Positions 1 to 12,088 of a stretch of DNA of 64,000 nt are shown here, piece by piece (the stretch's first letter is position 1; the number at the start of each line of letters is the position of its first letter). The stretch comes from Ganoderma boninense (lineage: Eukaryota > Basidiomycota > Agaricomycetes > Polyporales > Polyporaceae). The position numbers and the translations under genes are program-made. The stretch is taken from the NCBI GenBank assembly GCA_002900995.3, contig CM035307.1, forward strand, positions 2,852,001 through 2,916,000, read 5' to 3'. The notes beneath the pieces were generated by a model, which was not told the DNA's origin, made no database searches, and saw only the letters and a list, made by a program, of their open reading frames with translations.

Positions 1-226
1 CCTCGCGACTTTCGACGTCCGTCTCCCACTCGCCAGCTCGGTTTGGAGCCGACCACCATCTCCACTGTCTCTCTCTCCGTCTCTCGCATGGCTCCCTGTT
101 AGTTTCGTCTCCTGGCGTCACAGGTGCGACCTCCTCCTACACACCCCACACCCATCTGTGGCTCACCCCCCACCGGCACAGCAGTGCCGTCGTGCTATCG
201 CAACTCCCTAATCCTATACACGTCTC
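1..226. other. upstream region of the first gene
   Basis: This is pyrimidine-rich sequence ahead of the first ATG, presumably 5' UTR and promoter of the DEAD-box-like gene that follows. I see no coding exon here that fits the downstream protein. The window may cut off distal promoter sequence. Confidence 0.4.
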
Positions 227-3200
227 ATGGATCCTCCTTCCCGGAGCCCGGCGTTGAACCCTGCCTCGACCCCCTTCTTCCCCGGAGCGATGCGGCTCAG
301 CGACGAGGACGGCGGCGGGAACGGACACGCGCACGGGCACGGTCTTGGGAACGGCAACATTCCCCTCGGCTTCAGGCAGTCCATTGTTCGGGAACATCAG
401 TTCAGCACGTCCTCGTCGCTCTCTATTTCTCCTTCGGACTACCGCTCCGTCAGATCTTCTCCGAGCCCGCCACAGGACGACAGAGACCGACGGATCGATA
501 ATGGCCCGCAGGCACCATCATCCGCTGAATTCTCGCGCAACTCACCGGGCTTCCGCCAGAGCCAGGTGGACCAGTCCGACAAGGTCTCCTACTCCCATCT
601 CCTCAGTGCGTCCATCGCCCGCGACCTTAACATCTCCCCCAAGAACCAGGGTCCCTTGGACGGTGATGAGACCCCGGGTCCCACGTCAGGGCCGATCCCC
701 ATGAACGGGCAGATGGTGGCCGCCCCGTCGCTCTACAACAACATGGCGGTACGCAGCAGGGAGAGGTTTGGGACGCCACCCGTTATGCAGGATCCCAGCA
801 GCGTCAGGTCAGGAGGGTTCATCCATCCCCCGTTCGTTTCTTCCTCCCCTTCGTCTTCGCTCGACTCCGGTAGCCATTTCGGGCCCACCCTCGAGTTCGC
901 GCCGTCGCCGAACCTGGAGGCACAGCTCAGGGCTTCTCCATTGGTCAACGATTTGTTGGATCGTGTGGGCCGTTTGGAGGGGGCAAACAGGGAGATACAT
1001 CGGACCCTCGATGATGTGAACCGCAAGGTTGACATTCTCATCGCGCGCGTCCTGGCCTCCAACTCTAATCCGACGCTAGATGCACCGCCAGAGTTCAAGG
1101 ACCCCTTCGCGCCCTCATCAGGCCCCGGCCAAGGATTTGTCGCTCACGGGCTCAACGGACCAGGCCCGCGAGGATCAATCGCCAACATTGCACCGAACCA
1201 GACTCCGCCAACGGAGGATATGACGACTATCACCAGTCGGCTCAACACGCTTACGTCGTCCGTGGGCCAGCTCCTGGCGCTGCAAACCCAGCAGCTGCAA
1301 GCGAACAACAACGTCCTGCAGAGCACGCAGATGCTGGGAGGCGGATTGCCGCCAACCGATCTGACCCCCGGCCTTCCTCCTCTGCTAAACTCAACCGCCG
1401 CGCTTGGCCATGGCATACCCGGACGTCCCGACATCAGGCAAAACCCTCGCGCGCCGAACCAGCCCATGCGGACATGGTCCGCGGGAACGCTGGACCTTCC
1501 ATTGCGGACCACGGAGTCCCCACAAGGCATGGGCAGGCAAGACATGATGTTCAGGGATAAGCGCCGTTCCGTTAGCACCTTGCTTCGCCGTGATTCAGCT
1601 GGTGTAAGTTACGTTTCTTGACACACTGCCGCTCGTGCTCCACTGCAAAGAGGCGACTCGCAGCTTACCTTCTATGTCCTAGGGCGAGAGCTTAGCTGGT
1701 GGACAATCGCGCGACGGAGGCCCCGTGATAACGAAGTGGGAACAGCTCAATCTCGCACCGGAGCTGCTGCGTTCCCTCAGCACCTTTGGGTGGGCGCGGC
1801 TTATCTGGTGTAACGTGCCGCGTGCTGACATTAGCTTTCTAGCGTCGGGCCCCCGAACAAAATCCAACAACGTGCCTTGCCCTTCCTTTTGCGCGGCGCG
1901 GACATCATCGCCCAGGCCCCGCCCACCCAGGAACGCATTGCTGCGTACGTCATCCCCGCGATCCACATCGCTGTCATGTACGCGTCGTCGCGGACGAACT
2001 ACCGTGGGCCGCTCGTGGTCATGATTTCCACGACCGTCGACCAAGCCACCCAAGCGCAGCGCATGATACGTGATCTGGGTGGCCCCATTGGTGTGAAGTC
2101 GGCTCTTGGTGTCGGATCGACGCCGGGGGGTGGGGATCTCAACCAAGAGCTGCGCCTTCTGCAGCAAAACGTCCCACACATCATCTGTGGCACACCGCAG
2201 AAGCTCCATGCCTTGTTCACGGCGCCCGGTGGCCTGTCGGGTGCCGATGTTCGGTTCTTGGTCCTCGACGAGGTCGACCAGCTCATTGCAAGGAACTTGC
2301 ATGAGTTCGTGTTCAACATCATCAAGCTTCTGCCTCCGCCGCGCTCGCGCGCCGTCGGCGCTCCTGGGAGCACGCCCTTGGGTACGCCTGGCTCGACGCC
2401 CCAGCCCCCCTTCCAGAACTTCGAGGCGAGCAGCAGCCAGTCGTCCCTTCTCGCCCCGACGCAGACTCTCCAGCGCAGGCTGTCGGGCATTGGCGCCTCG
2501 CCACCGCTGGATGGGCCCAGCGGCCCTTCAAATGGCCAGATCGAGCGGCAGACTGCTCTCTTCTCCAATACCGTGCCGCAAGACGTCCTGAACCTCGCGT
2601 CCGCCATCCAGCTCCGCGAGCCCGTGCGTGTCCTCGTCCGCCGCGATGGCAATGTCACGCACGCGGACACGAGCCAGGGCGCTCGGGGCCTCAGACAATT
2701 CTACCTGTACTTGGCGTTCACCGCCAGTGGGCGTTCGGACGCGCCACTCCCTCAAGGCAGCTTGGGCACTATTGGATCTGGACGGGGCGCTATCAGCGCG
2801 GAGACGGCGCAAGCTCGCGAATGGAAGCTTGATGCGCTGGCTGATCTGTTCGACGATTTGGATATCCCGCAGGCGATTATCCATGTTGGAGGGATGGCTG
2901 CTCTCGACGCGGTGTGTGTACAGGCTGTCCAGCCGTGGGCTGGATGCTGTTCCTCTGGTGGGTATCCGCATGCTGGCCAACCAAAGGATAATTTGCTGAC
3001 TGGCCTGGCCTGGCTATTAGCATGGGGATATGAACGCCGGCGCGAAGTTGGCTGCCTTGAACAAATTCAGGGCTACTCCGGCCATCATGCGCCCGACGGC
3101 TACCAAGGTGCTCGTAGTCTACGATGTCCAAGTCAAAACGCCGGAGGTATCCCAGATTGCTCTGGTCATTAACTACGGTGCGCTCGAGCGTCTTCTCGTT

Positions 3201-3602
3201 CTCCATTAAGACACGCCCTGATGGGACCTCCAACAGATTTACCTAAAGCCGTCGAAGAATACGCACACCGGTATGAGATTTCTCCAAAATCCAAGGATTC
3301 CGAACCACTAACCATGTCATGTGCAGCGTCGCTCCTGCTATTGCCCCCAGCTATTCTCGCGCTGGAGTTGTCGTCAACTTCGTGACGGCGACTGGCGGCG
3401 ATGTGGAGATGCTGCGGTCTATAGAATGCTTCTACAAGTGCGTGTTTCGCCACCGTTCTTATGCCTGCTGTGCTGATACATTGCGCTACAATAGGATTAA
3501 ATGCGTAAGTATTGGTTTAACGGCTTCCCGGCCTGAGCGATCACTGATGTTCTTCCCTGCATGTAGCCCGAAGTTCCGATGAGCCTTCGCGATATTGTTT
3601 GA
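227..3602 (+). CDS. degenerate DEAD-box (eIF4A-like) pseudo-helicase with long disordered N-terminus
   Basis: The first about 460 residues (exon 227-1603) are Ser/Pro/Gly-rich and predicted disordered, with a short coiled-coil-like stretch near residues 245-285. After that the protein aligns end to end with eIF4A. It has a Q-motif-like segment (KIQQRALPFLL), but the Walker A position reads APPTQERI instead of AQxGxGKT. The DEAD box reads LDEVDQL, motif III SAT reads SNT after a roughly 90-residue Ser/Pro insertion, and the motif VI HRIGR position reads HRVAPAIAPSYSRAG. The C-terminus (SLRDIV, stop at 3600-3602) matches the eIF4A end. Introns I can place are 1604-1682, 1790-1842, 2958-3020, 3178-3236, 3271-3326, 3438-3494 and 3505-3566. 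One extra base near 2912-2918 breaks the frame between AALDAV and YRLSSRG. ATP hydrolysis is not expected. A scaffold or translation-regulatory role is only a guess. Confidence 0.8.
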
Positions 3603-3835
3603 TTTTACGTCCCAACAACCATGTGTGTATCCCTATCAAGTCTGCTTTCCCGGTCCAAGCTATCCGTCATTTCGTGCTGCCGTATATCCTATTTAACTCA
3701 CGACGCTGCTACGCGCATTCCACTGTGTTATACCCTTCCTACATCTATCCCCGATTGTCTCCTTACTACCAGCTCTTGGGTCTAATCCCGCTTGGCCTAC
3801 ACTGTATACTGCATAGCTTTCCACTCGTCGTAGTT
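3603..3835. other. convergent 3' intergenic region
   Basis: This short AT-richer spacer lies between the stop of the eIF4A-like gene (+) and the stop of ELP2 (-). It probably holds both 3' UTRs and polyadenylation signals. No gene was seen. Confidence 0.5.
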
Positions 3836-6800
3836 CTACATGTTACGCGGCTGTTCGGTCGCGATACGGACTGTCAATAGCTTCAATGTACCATCTTCAC
3901 TGCAGCTCGCTAGTTGGTGTGCGTTCCCTTCTCCCGGTCTCCATGCAAGTCGGTGGATATGGTCGATGTGCGCCAAACTAAAGAGAGCGTCAGCGTCTTG
4001 TGGTTTGGGAGCGAATACTGCAGGTACGCACTCCGTGCCAATTGTTAGTGCTTTCGTCCACTGAGAGGGCGTGTCTTCAGATGAGGTGAAGATCAAGATT
4101 TCTCCGACCTCCAGGCCGACAGCTAGCATCCTCCTGTTCCACGTGAGTCCGTTGAATCACGCCATCTGAGCAGCAGGCATCGGACTTACGTTGTGCTGCC
4201 ATTCACATCAGGGGCGAAGGCGACCGCCGTTGCGGCCGCATTGACTTGAATAGTCGCCACAGCGTCCCACTTTTTCCCGTCCCCATCTGGTCGCTTCCAG
4301 ACCTTCACCTGTTGCAAATTTCAGGTGAGCTGTGACGAGAAGGTGGAGCTCGCTTGACGTACTGTTTTGTCGCGAGATGCTGTGGCGAATACATCTCGTC
4401 CAGGTGCCCATGCGCAATCCCAGATGATTCGACCATGGGACTTGTCTGCTGCCACCGGTATAAAGCCGTCTGTCCTCTTGGTAAGCCAACCACAGGGTCA
4501 GATTTACGGAACTCGGCGGATCAGACGAACCTTCGCTCTTTTCAAACAGCCGCCAAGTGCGGTCTCGGGAGACAGAGAGCACGAGCGAGTCGTCCGAGCT
4601 GAAGGCAATTTGCGTCACGGTGAGGTTATGGCCGGGTAACGGCTGTCCGAAGAGCTGCCACGTCCGGGTGTCGTACACGCGAACCACGGCGTGCTCCGCT
4701 GAGGTCGCTTTGCAAGCCGTGGCTACATATTGCTTGTCATTCGACACGGCCATAGCAATAGACTGGATATGTCCAGCTTAGATGAAGGGCAGATCGTTTC
4801 TCAGAAACGCCTCACCTCATAGCCGTGCCCGTAGATTTTTTCGATCTCTGGCCATAAGGTGACGGCCGCCAATTCGCCTTCGAAAGGTCGTCGGTGCGTT
4901 CGGGCAGAGTTGAAGGTGACATTGACCTCAGCGATGGCGCTAACTGCAAGGCTTGTTCAGTCCACTGCATCCCATCCAGATTCCCTGACACACCATCGGT
5001 TAAAGCTTTGTTTGAGAGGCCAAGCGGGGGAACGGCGGCCGCACGAGGCCGTGCTTCCTGTTGAGATGCAGCATCAAGAACCAGCCGAAGACGCACGGAC
5101 AATATTGATTGCGTACCGCCCCCGAATCGAGCTGCGCAACAGCAAGATTGTTGACGACCTCGACGAACTCCCGGGGTGCTTCGAATACTCGCGCCACCTT
5201 CTCATCTGCGATGCTAACGAAACGCAGAGAATCGAGGAAGGCGGCGCCGATGAGGTCATATCCGTGTACCTGGGGCCGTGCAACCTCGTGCCACACCGGG
5301 GTTTTGAGGCCATCGGAGGACGCTGTTGGAATCGCACCATGGATGCGGGTGGTTTGATCCAAGCTGGCCAAACTATTTAATCCGCGATCGCGATGACGGC
5401 CAAAGTTTGAACCCACCTAGCAGATATCAAATATTCCCCTTGCGGGCTCCAGGAGATGCTTCGCACAGGGGCACGATGTCCTGTGATCGCGCCGGCCTCT
5501 GACCACTCTTCGGCGCTCTCGGACGTGCCTTCATGGGGTAAATGGCAGCGCCATCTCCGCCAACCGCCATTCCATCCCCACGACATTGCATCTCGACCAT
5601 CTGCAGCCCAGAGCCCGCCGACAAAGCCCCCAAGCCGCTGCCCACCGACGTCACCAAAGCGTTGCCGGTTGATCCACAATGTGGTCCCATCATTGGAAGA
5701 CGTCAGGACTGTCGAGGGCGACCATAAGATCAGTGACGAGTCGGTGGATGTTGACAGCAAGGTTGGAGGGCTTGAGGTTGTTGACCGTGGACGCCAGGAG
5801 AGAGATGTGACTCCAGCATCATGTCCGATGAGGAGAGCATCAAATGTCACCGAGAATAACTGCGCGCTGGAAGTGCAGTCAGAGACGGCTTCGAAAGGAA
5901 GATCGAACAATTCTGACCTGCCAGAGGAAGACTTAATCGTGAGGATGTGGCGTTTCAGAGATATGGAGCGGCCTCCATCTTCGGTGTCCTCGAGGTTGAC
6001 GAGAGAAGCTTCGAATGCGTCCAACAAATCATCAGCTTCTCCTGCGGAATTGTCAGATGCCCCAAGAGTTGACCGCGAGAATGGCTCGATGTTCCATAGA
6101 CGAATGGTAGCATCTTGGGACCCAGAAGCTAAGATCAGGGAATCATGCTCAGCGCCCATGGGTTTGAAGGCAAGGCACTTGACCCAATCTTCGTGTCCTG
6201 GTAGCGTTGCGGCTGAAACAAACTTGGAATCTACATCAGTGTACTTCTTCTTCCGTTACATTCTCCTGGCTTACGCTGTCATCAGAACGGATCCATAGAT
6301 GGACGCTCCTATCGGTAGATCCTATGGCCAGAATCGTAGCTAGTTCCGCGGCATTTCAGTCCATCGTCGAAACCGATGGAGCGTATAAACGTACCAGACG
6401 TCCCCGGCAAAGTTGAGAGGGCGAGAGACAGGGCATATCCCTTTTTCAAGTTGATACTCTGCAATTCCACTGGTGCATCTAGATTGAAAATGAGAATTTT
6501 GTGAAGATTAATAGTCATCAAAAGACGTGCCTGTGTTGCTTTGCTGGAGCTTCCATACCTTCACAGTTGCATCAGACGCGGCGGTAACGGCTATTTGCCC
6601 AAGTACCGCCAGACTTGAGATCCCAATTTTGTGGGCCTGATGGACAGCGAACGATTTCCACTGTAAACAGAATGGTATCAGTGCGAGCATTTTTGCTGGA
6701 CACTACATGGGCCTGCCTGAGATTCATCGGACTTCCAGAACCTCAACACACCCTTGTCGTCTGCGCTGACGAAGGCATGATCACCAAGCCAACGCAGACA

Positions 6801-7037
6801 TGTAACCAGACCATCGTGTCCTGGGAGCGTCGAATGCACTCCTCGATCTAGAGTGTCCTGGAGGTCAACGAATAAGCAATTCTTCTAAAGCATCTTTGTC
6901 TAGTAGCATACCGCAGCATCCCAGAGAGCGACTAATTTTCCAGAGCCAAAGGCCACGAGGTTATTCCGGACTACGTCAGCCGCTTGACAGTATCTGTTTG
7001 TTGACGCAGAGGTGTAGATGAGCTCTGCCCGAGACAT
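3836..7037 (-). CDS. ELP2: Elongator complex subunit 2 (WD40)
   Basis: This is the WD40 subunit of Elongator, the Elp1-6 complex that adds the cm5U modification to wobble uridines of tRNA. The N-terminus from the ATG at 7037 reads MSRAELIYTSASTNRYCQ and then a LVAFGSGKLVALWD blade, which is the family's start. Downstream come typical blades and signatures: LASGSQDATIRLWNI with the usual long insert, the GHDAGVTSLSWRP blade, HEVARPQVHGYDL, FVSIADEKVARVFEAP, PPLGLSNKA, ATACKATSAEHAVVRVYD and VSRDRTWRLFEK. It ends with the LASCSEDGTLKLL blade. The gene is cut by many short introns, so no single reading frame carries it. Length fits the family (about 800 aa). The start is 299 bp from the divergent AcpS-type gene, so they probably share a promoter region. 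Confidence 0.93.
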
Positions 7038-7336
7038 GCCGGTTGGCCACCTTTATGGCTGATGCTGCACACGAGATGCCCGAGCTGCGTTTTTGCAGCT
7101 GTAGACCTACTGGCTGGTATACCCTGTAAGCTCCAAAATTTATACTGGAGTAGAGGAAGAGAAGTGGGAGGGGGGGTGAGTAGTCGTCCAAGTCGGAGTC
7201 AAGAGCTAACTTGAAGGAAGATCTCGATTCCCGATTAGCTTCGAGCGCCTGAAGTTCAGTAGAACGAAGGCGCTAAACGAGGCTCTCAACATTTCATCCA
7301 CGACCTCCTAGGTCCTTGCAAGAGGGACTCCAACGC
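7038..7336. promoter_or_regulatory. shared divergent promoter region, ELP2 / phosphopantetheinyl transferase
   Basis: A 299 bp head-to-head spacer between two start codons. It must hold both 5' UTRs and core promoters. No specific operator was recognised; the assignment rests on gene layout only. Confidence 0.45.
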
Positions 7337-7790
7337 ATGGGCATCCTCGGAATCGGCGTTGATATTCTTCATGTACCACGCATAGCACGCCTTCTTGGCA
7401 GCCAAACTACCTCCCGGTTCGCTCGCCGCATTCTGAGCGAGAAGGAACTTCCAGTCTGGCATTCTATCCCCCATGCGGACCACGCCAGGCGAGCGAGGTA
7501 TCTTGCTGTACGGTATGTTTCATTGCTCGCTTCACTATATTTACCCGTGCTGATTCATATGTTTGCCAAGTTGGAGCATCAAGGAAGCTGCCTACAAAGC
7601 GGTCTTCCCCTTGAGACCGACTTGGAAGGACTTCACATACCATTCTTTATCCACTGACGGCCAACGCAAACCTCGGCTCGAATATCACCCCGGCGAATCC
7701 GGATCCGGTCTATCGTTGGGGCAAATCCACGCTTCTGTGAGCCACGATGGTGATTATGTATTTACCACGGTCCTCATCGAGACTCCATGA
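7337..7790 (+). CDS. AcpS-type holo-[acyl-carrier-protein] synthase (4'-phosphopantetheinyl transferase)
   Basis: A small protein of about 131 aa in two exons (7337-7512, 7571-7790). The chosen start gives MGILGIGVDILHVPRI, the classic AcpS beginning in which the Asp of GVDI binds Mg2+. An ATG 21 bp upstream is possible but would add a poorly conserved extension. After the 58-nt intron the second signature appears as WSIKEAAYKAVFP, followed by a C-terminal HASVSHDGDYVFTTVL strand. These are the family's catalytic and CoA-binding elements. The enzyme transfers phosphopantetheine from CoA to a Ser of an acyl carrier protein. A short stand-alone form in fungi usually serves mitochondrial ACP (as yeast Ppt2 does), but no clear targeting peptide is visible from this start. 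Confidence 0.9.
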
Positions 7791-8114
7791 ACCTTGGTTG
7801 TTACTTGTTCCCAATTGGGGCTGGCCTTCATAGTCCATGCATGAATTTGAAACGGATGCCCACTACCCGTTCTACCAGGAAGGAGCAATATGAATTGCAC
7901 GAACCAGTAGGTGTCTTGCAAGAAAATTAAACGAATGTTTCGCGAATAGGTACTTATTGTTCTGCTGAAAGCCTCAAAGCTTGGCTAGAATATCTCGAGG
8001 AGATAATACGGATGTACACCAAGAGCAATTATTAAGTGCGAAGCCGGTAATGAGCGCCAGTTCCTAGCGTGCAAAAAAGGCTCAAGAATGCCTGTGAAAC
8101 AGCCCCGCCGAAGG
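7791..8114. other. convergent 3' intergenic region
   Basis: The spacer between the stop codons of the AcpS-type gene (+) and the aspartic protease gene (-). It is AT-richer than the flanking exons and probably consists of 3' UTRs. Nothing else was recognised. Confidence 0.45.
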
Positions 8115-9771
8115 TCACTTCAACTTCGCAAATCCGACCGCGCCTTGTGAAACCGAGAACGCGGTGTATACATTCTTCATGAAGCTGTCGCATCAATCGT
8201 CAGCACTCCAACAGAGATCCAAGGGCTCAAACTTCGCACCTATCCCCGAGCAGCCAAACACCACTCCCAAGCCCGAGGTCCAACCCGGCCAATCCACCAA
8301 CGCAGTCCCCGGTGTTCGAGCCAGTGGTACCAAGGTTGAGGCTACACGTCGTTAGCTCCCTATCTAGTAACACCCATGCAAGACTTACTTGTCCGAAGTA
8401 ATGTGCCACCACTTCCGACCCCAGCTGAACGCGATCACAGGCGGAGAGTTGCAGGGGTACGAATACAGCCCCTGGTCCTCGTCGTATACCTTCGATCCTG
8501 GGACCGCCGCATACACCTTCTTTACGTCCGCAGGCGGGCCGTACATGATCGTCGTGCCCGAGTCGATGATCGTCTGGAAGGCCGCGATGCCGCCCACGGT
8601 CCTCCCGTTGACGTGTGCGCTCGCGCCGCCGATCTGCCAGTAGCCGATGTGCGAGGAGAGGTTGTGGTACTCGATCGCGCCGCTGTAGTGCGCGGTGTTC
8701 GTGCCGCCGACGTAGAGCTCCGAGCCATTCTGCCGAGCTTGAATGCGAAGACGTGCTCCTTCGCGGCTGCCTTGCGCGACCGCAGTCGTGAAGAACGGGT
8801 TCTGCAATGGCATAGGATAACGGAGCACGATTGGCGTCAGGTGAGCATCGCGATGATGACGTTGGTGGTGTCACTATAGCGGAATGAACAGGACTGACCT
8901 GCCCGAGGTTGGAGATCTGCGGGTAGGCAAGCCCTAGGATCCCGTCGGTGCCGCCCTCGGCCAGCTCAGAGCTCTCATCCGTGACAGCGGAGAAGTACTG
9001 GGCGGCCGCTTTGACGCCCCCAACGACGACTGAAAAATAGAGCAAAGTTTGAGCCGAGAGTCTCGAGCGGGCGAATGCGGACATAGCGAGTGCCTCCAGG
9101 CCTAGAACTCCTGCAGCAATGCTAAGAGCTGCGGCACGTACCGTTGTCGGTGAAAACGGGGCCAGAAGCCCCCGAGCCGTCCGCGTATGTGATTGTAAAG
9201 TTCCCGCCCTTCTTTGCGCCGCTCGACGACTTCGCGACGTTGTACCTGCCCTGCGCGCCGTGGCAGCCCGTGCACGACGATGCGGGCACCCAGAGGTCCG
9301 ACGACCCCGTGTCGAAGTCGACGAAGAACGAGACCGGCGGTGTCCCGATCGTGATGTTGCCCGCCCACTCCTCGTCGCCGTTGAGGTCCGTCAGGGGCAC
9401 CTTCTGCCGCTGGTGCAACTGCGCCTTGATGTGGTCGAGCACCGCAGGCGGCGGGATGGCGGACACGCCGTCGGGCAGGCGGCCGGTGTTGCGGCGGAAG
9501 TTGAGCAGGTTGTTGCGGTGTTTGCTGTGCAGAAGGCGGTTAGCTTGAGTTTACCCGCAGCTCTTCAGCATAAGCTTTGGAGAGGAGAGGGGCCTCACTT
9601 GGTAATCTTGACGCCGTGCTCGATGGTGGCAACATAGTCGAAGATGCCGTCCGGCCCGGTGAGGGTGTTGCGTTTTCGCAGCGGGATGGCTGTCCCGACG
9701 TCCGCCTGCGCTGAGCCTGTAACGGAGAGCAGCGCCAGCGCGAGAGTCACGAAGGACGTCTTGTACGGCAT
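8115..9771 (-). CDS. secreted pepsin-like aspartic protease (family A1, polyporopepsin-like)
   Basis: From the ATG at 9771 the protein begins with a signal peptide ([19 protein letters not shown], then SAQAD) and a propeptide with [11 protein letters not shown]. The mature N-lobe carries the first catalytic triad in [19 protein letters not shown], with a CTGC disulfide loop, and the flap region [11 protein letters not shown]. The C-lobe has [34 protein letters not shown] and the second catalytic motif [14 protein letters not shown] final intron separates WLLGDS from [20 protein letters not shown], the usual end of the family; stop at 8115-8117. Both catalytic Asp residues are present, so an active extracellular acid protease is expected. 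Some inner splice sites in the middle exons were not fixed. Confidence 0.9.
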
Positions 9772-10620
9772 GGCTCGGCTGAAGTCCGCGTGTCAGCAGA
9801 GGAAGGGAGGCCAGAGGAAGGGACGACGTGGCTCACGCTGGCACCAGGTTTATAACGGTCGTGCTGCCGCGCACGAGGTAGGTCAGTCGCTTCCGTTCTT
9901 TCGAACCGTTAGCAGCCGGGACAGACCTCGACACCCCAGCGTCTGACGGTGATTAAGGGTTTCTTCGAGGGATCAAGCGACGCTAGCGGCAGGTCGAAGG
10001 AAGCGTACTAAAACCGACGTGCAACCGTGCCGGCGCCTTGGGAGGATGCAGTCTGGTCGAGGGGGAGAAGAACGACGTCCCATTGCGCTTTGAAGAAGAC
10101 CACCCAACGGCATGCAAAGGTGAGGTCATGCCTTGAAATGGTAAGAATGAAGAACGGTTAAACGATATCTGCCCGAAGATGTGCTGCATGAAGCAGTTTA
10201 ATAACATCAATATGGAGCACAACGGCGATCAGGGCCGGGACTACTGACGCGAGCATGGCTATAGCTGCAGAAATTTAGGCGCGCTTCGCAGTGGTAACTA
10301 TTGGCAGGTTGTTTCCACTTTCAAACTACATTGCCAACAAAGGTCGGTGAATGGTTACACCACATCACTAGAGAGTGACATCTGGCACTCACGGGCAACA
10401 ATTGGTTTCAAAGGGGGGCTCGTGCACAGGCAATAACGATGCGAAAAACACCATGCTTCAGTTTCAAACGGATCCTTTTGCCGACAAAATGCGAATTCCT
10501 GGAAGGCACCCTGCTGAAGAGAAGTAAAATACGAAGGCTTGCTGCCCAAAGCTACAGTCATAGATAGAGAGTACAGAGCAAGTCAAAGTGAATGAGCGAT
10601 TAGGCGTCCATTTTGTAAGA
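9772..10620. other. intergenic: protease promoter and PABPN1 3' UTR
   Basis: An 849 bp spacer between two minus-strand genes. It should contain the protease promoter (near 9772) and the 3' UTR of the poly(A)-binding protein gene (near 10620). Short open frames here show no recognisable motif or homology and were not called. Confidence 0.4.
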
Positions 10621-11514
10621 TCAGAAACCCCGACCGCGACCCCTAAAATGACGGTCTACGTGAGGCTAGAGAGTAATAAAAATATTCATCAACTCACCTG
10701 CCACGCGCACGGTATGGATTATATCCGTATGAACCTCCTCTGAACCCCCCACGATATCCGCCACGGTATCCACCTCGTCCGCGTCCACGTGCATTGAAAC
10801 CAGGAATGTTTGTCCGTTTTGCCGTGACCTGTAGAGACTTCGTAAAAGCAATAATTTCCCTCGAAAACCTGAACTGACCTTGATGAGACGTCCCCGAAAG
10901 AGGGAATTGTCCATTGCAAGGGCTGCGTCGATGAAATCGGGTTCCGCAAACTCGACGTACGCATACCTGCAAGACCGGAACGACACTCAACGACGCAACA
11001 GGGAGCATGGGGGTTCAGGAACGCACCCTTTGGGGTGACCTGTGAATTTGTCACAAAGGATGGTGACCCGGTTAATGGTCCCGCACGACTGGAAGTGCTG
11101 TTGAATCTCTTCCGGGGTCGCGGAGTAGTCGACCTGTCTCGGCAGGTCAAGATGAAGTCAAAGGACACAAAACGGTCACAAACATACGTTTCCCACATAT
11201 ATACTCCTTGCATCTGCTGCCGCCTTTTCCTCCTCAGTCTCCATGGGTACTTGCTCGCTTCCTTGTGCGCTCTGCTCCGCCTTCTCTGCGGCCGATTGTA
11301 GTTCACGGAGTTTGTTGGCTTCACGTTCCATCTCCTCTACGCGCTTCTTCATAAGAAGAATTTCCTTCAAAGCACAATAGAGAAGAGTGAGTGCGCATAC
11401 ACAAGGCGGAAGGAGATGCACACGCACAGAGTCCTCTTCTTCCTCTGCATTGTCAATGATGGCGTCGGTGTCGGCGACGGGATGAGTGGGTTCTGTGGCG
11501 GCAGTGTCGGCCAT
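10621..11514 (-). CDS. PAB2: nuclear poly(A)-binding protein, PABPN1/Pab2 type
   Basis: An acidic N-terminus ([20 protein letters not shown], then EEEEDS) is followed across an intron by a coiled coil ([20 protein letters not shown]). Then comes a single RRM with RNP2 as SIYVGN and RNP1 as KGYAYVEF. The linker [20 protein letters not shown] begins an Arg-Gly-rich tail. The tail continues across a last intron to GRGRGF and stop at 10621-10623. This order (acidic, coiled coil, RRM, RGG tail) is diagnostic of PABPN1/Pab2. These proteins bind nuclear poly(A), stimulate poly(A) polymerase and feed RNAs to the exosome. The RGG tail is a likely arginine-methylation target. At least four short introns interrupt the gene. 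Confidence 0.93.
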
Positions 11515-12088
11515 GCTGAGAGTCGTCGGACAGGAAGCAACGGAACTGAAGAAGACTGAGGAGGCGGCGACGGAGGTGAAGCTTTCGCTCTCGCTGGTGG
11601 CTGCAGACTCGTGGTGGCTGCGTCACAGCGCACTCAAACTTTCAGGCACTCATCTGTGACAGCGCCGTGACCTCCCATCCACGTGTCCCCAGCGGTCCGT
11701 CGCGTCATTGGCGGGAAGTAGGTCGTGACGCGTGACGGCCGCGTCGTGTAACACCGTGCCATAGGCGCTTCAAGTTCCTCTCATGCCAGCTCCGTGCCTG
11801 AGCCCACCAACACCAGCCACAACAAACCCCAGTCACGACAGGCGAATGCAACTCATCGTGATGGATCTCGAGCCCGACAAGCACATCCGTCCGTCAGCCC
11901 CCCTCGCAGGCTCCAGGTTCCAGGGCTTCCCACTGTCCGCGCCGAGTCTAAGTTGAGGACAACGATGAGATGCGATCGCCCGTGATGGCGTCTCTCGAGT
12001 CTCATGCCCCTCTGACCTTGGCCGACTTCCGCCATCATCCGCCCCCATTCGCCACTCTGTACTTCTCAAGTCTGCGAAGGCTGGCCGC
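11515..12088. promoter_or_regulatory. divergent promoter region, PAB2-like / first MYND gene
   Basis: A 574 bp head-to-head spacer between start codons on opposite strands. It contains pyrimidine-rich tracts near each start. No specific element can be named. Confidence 0.35.

Noticed and set aside
1144..1578. 144-residue minus-strand frame opposite the first gene
   Set aside because: It is the antisense shadow of the + strand exon that leads into the eIF4A-like domain. No domain, and composition mirrors the sense codon usage.
2910..2923. A micro-intron GTGTGTGTACAG to explain the frame break
   Set aside because: At 11-12 nt it is far too short to be spliced, and its removal does not restore the frame.
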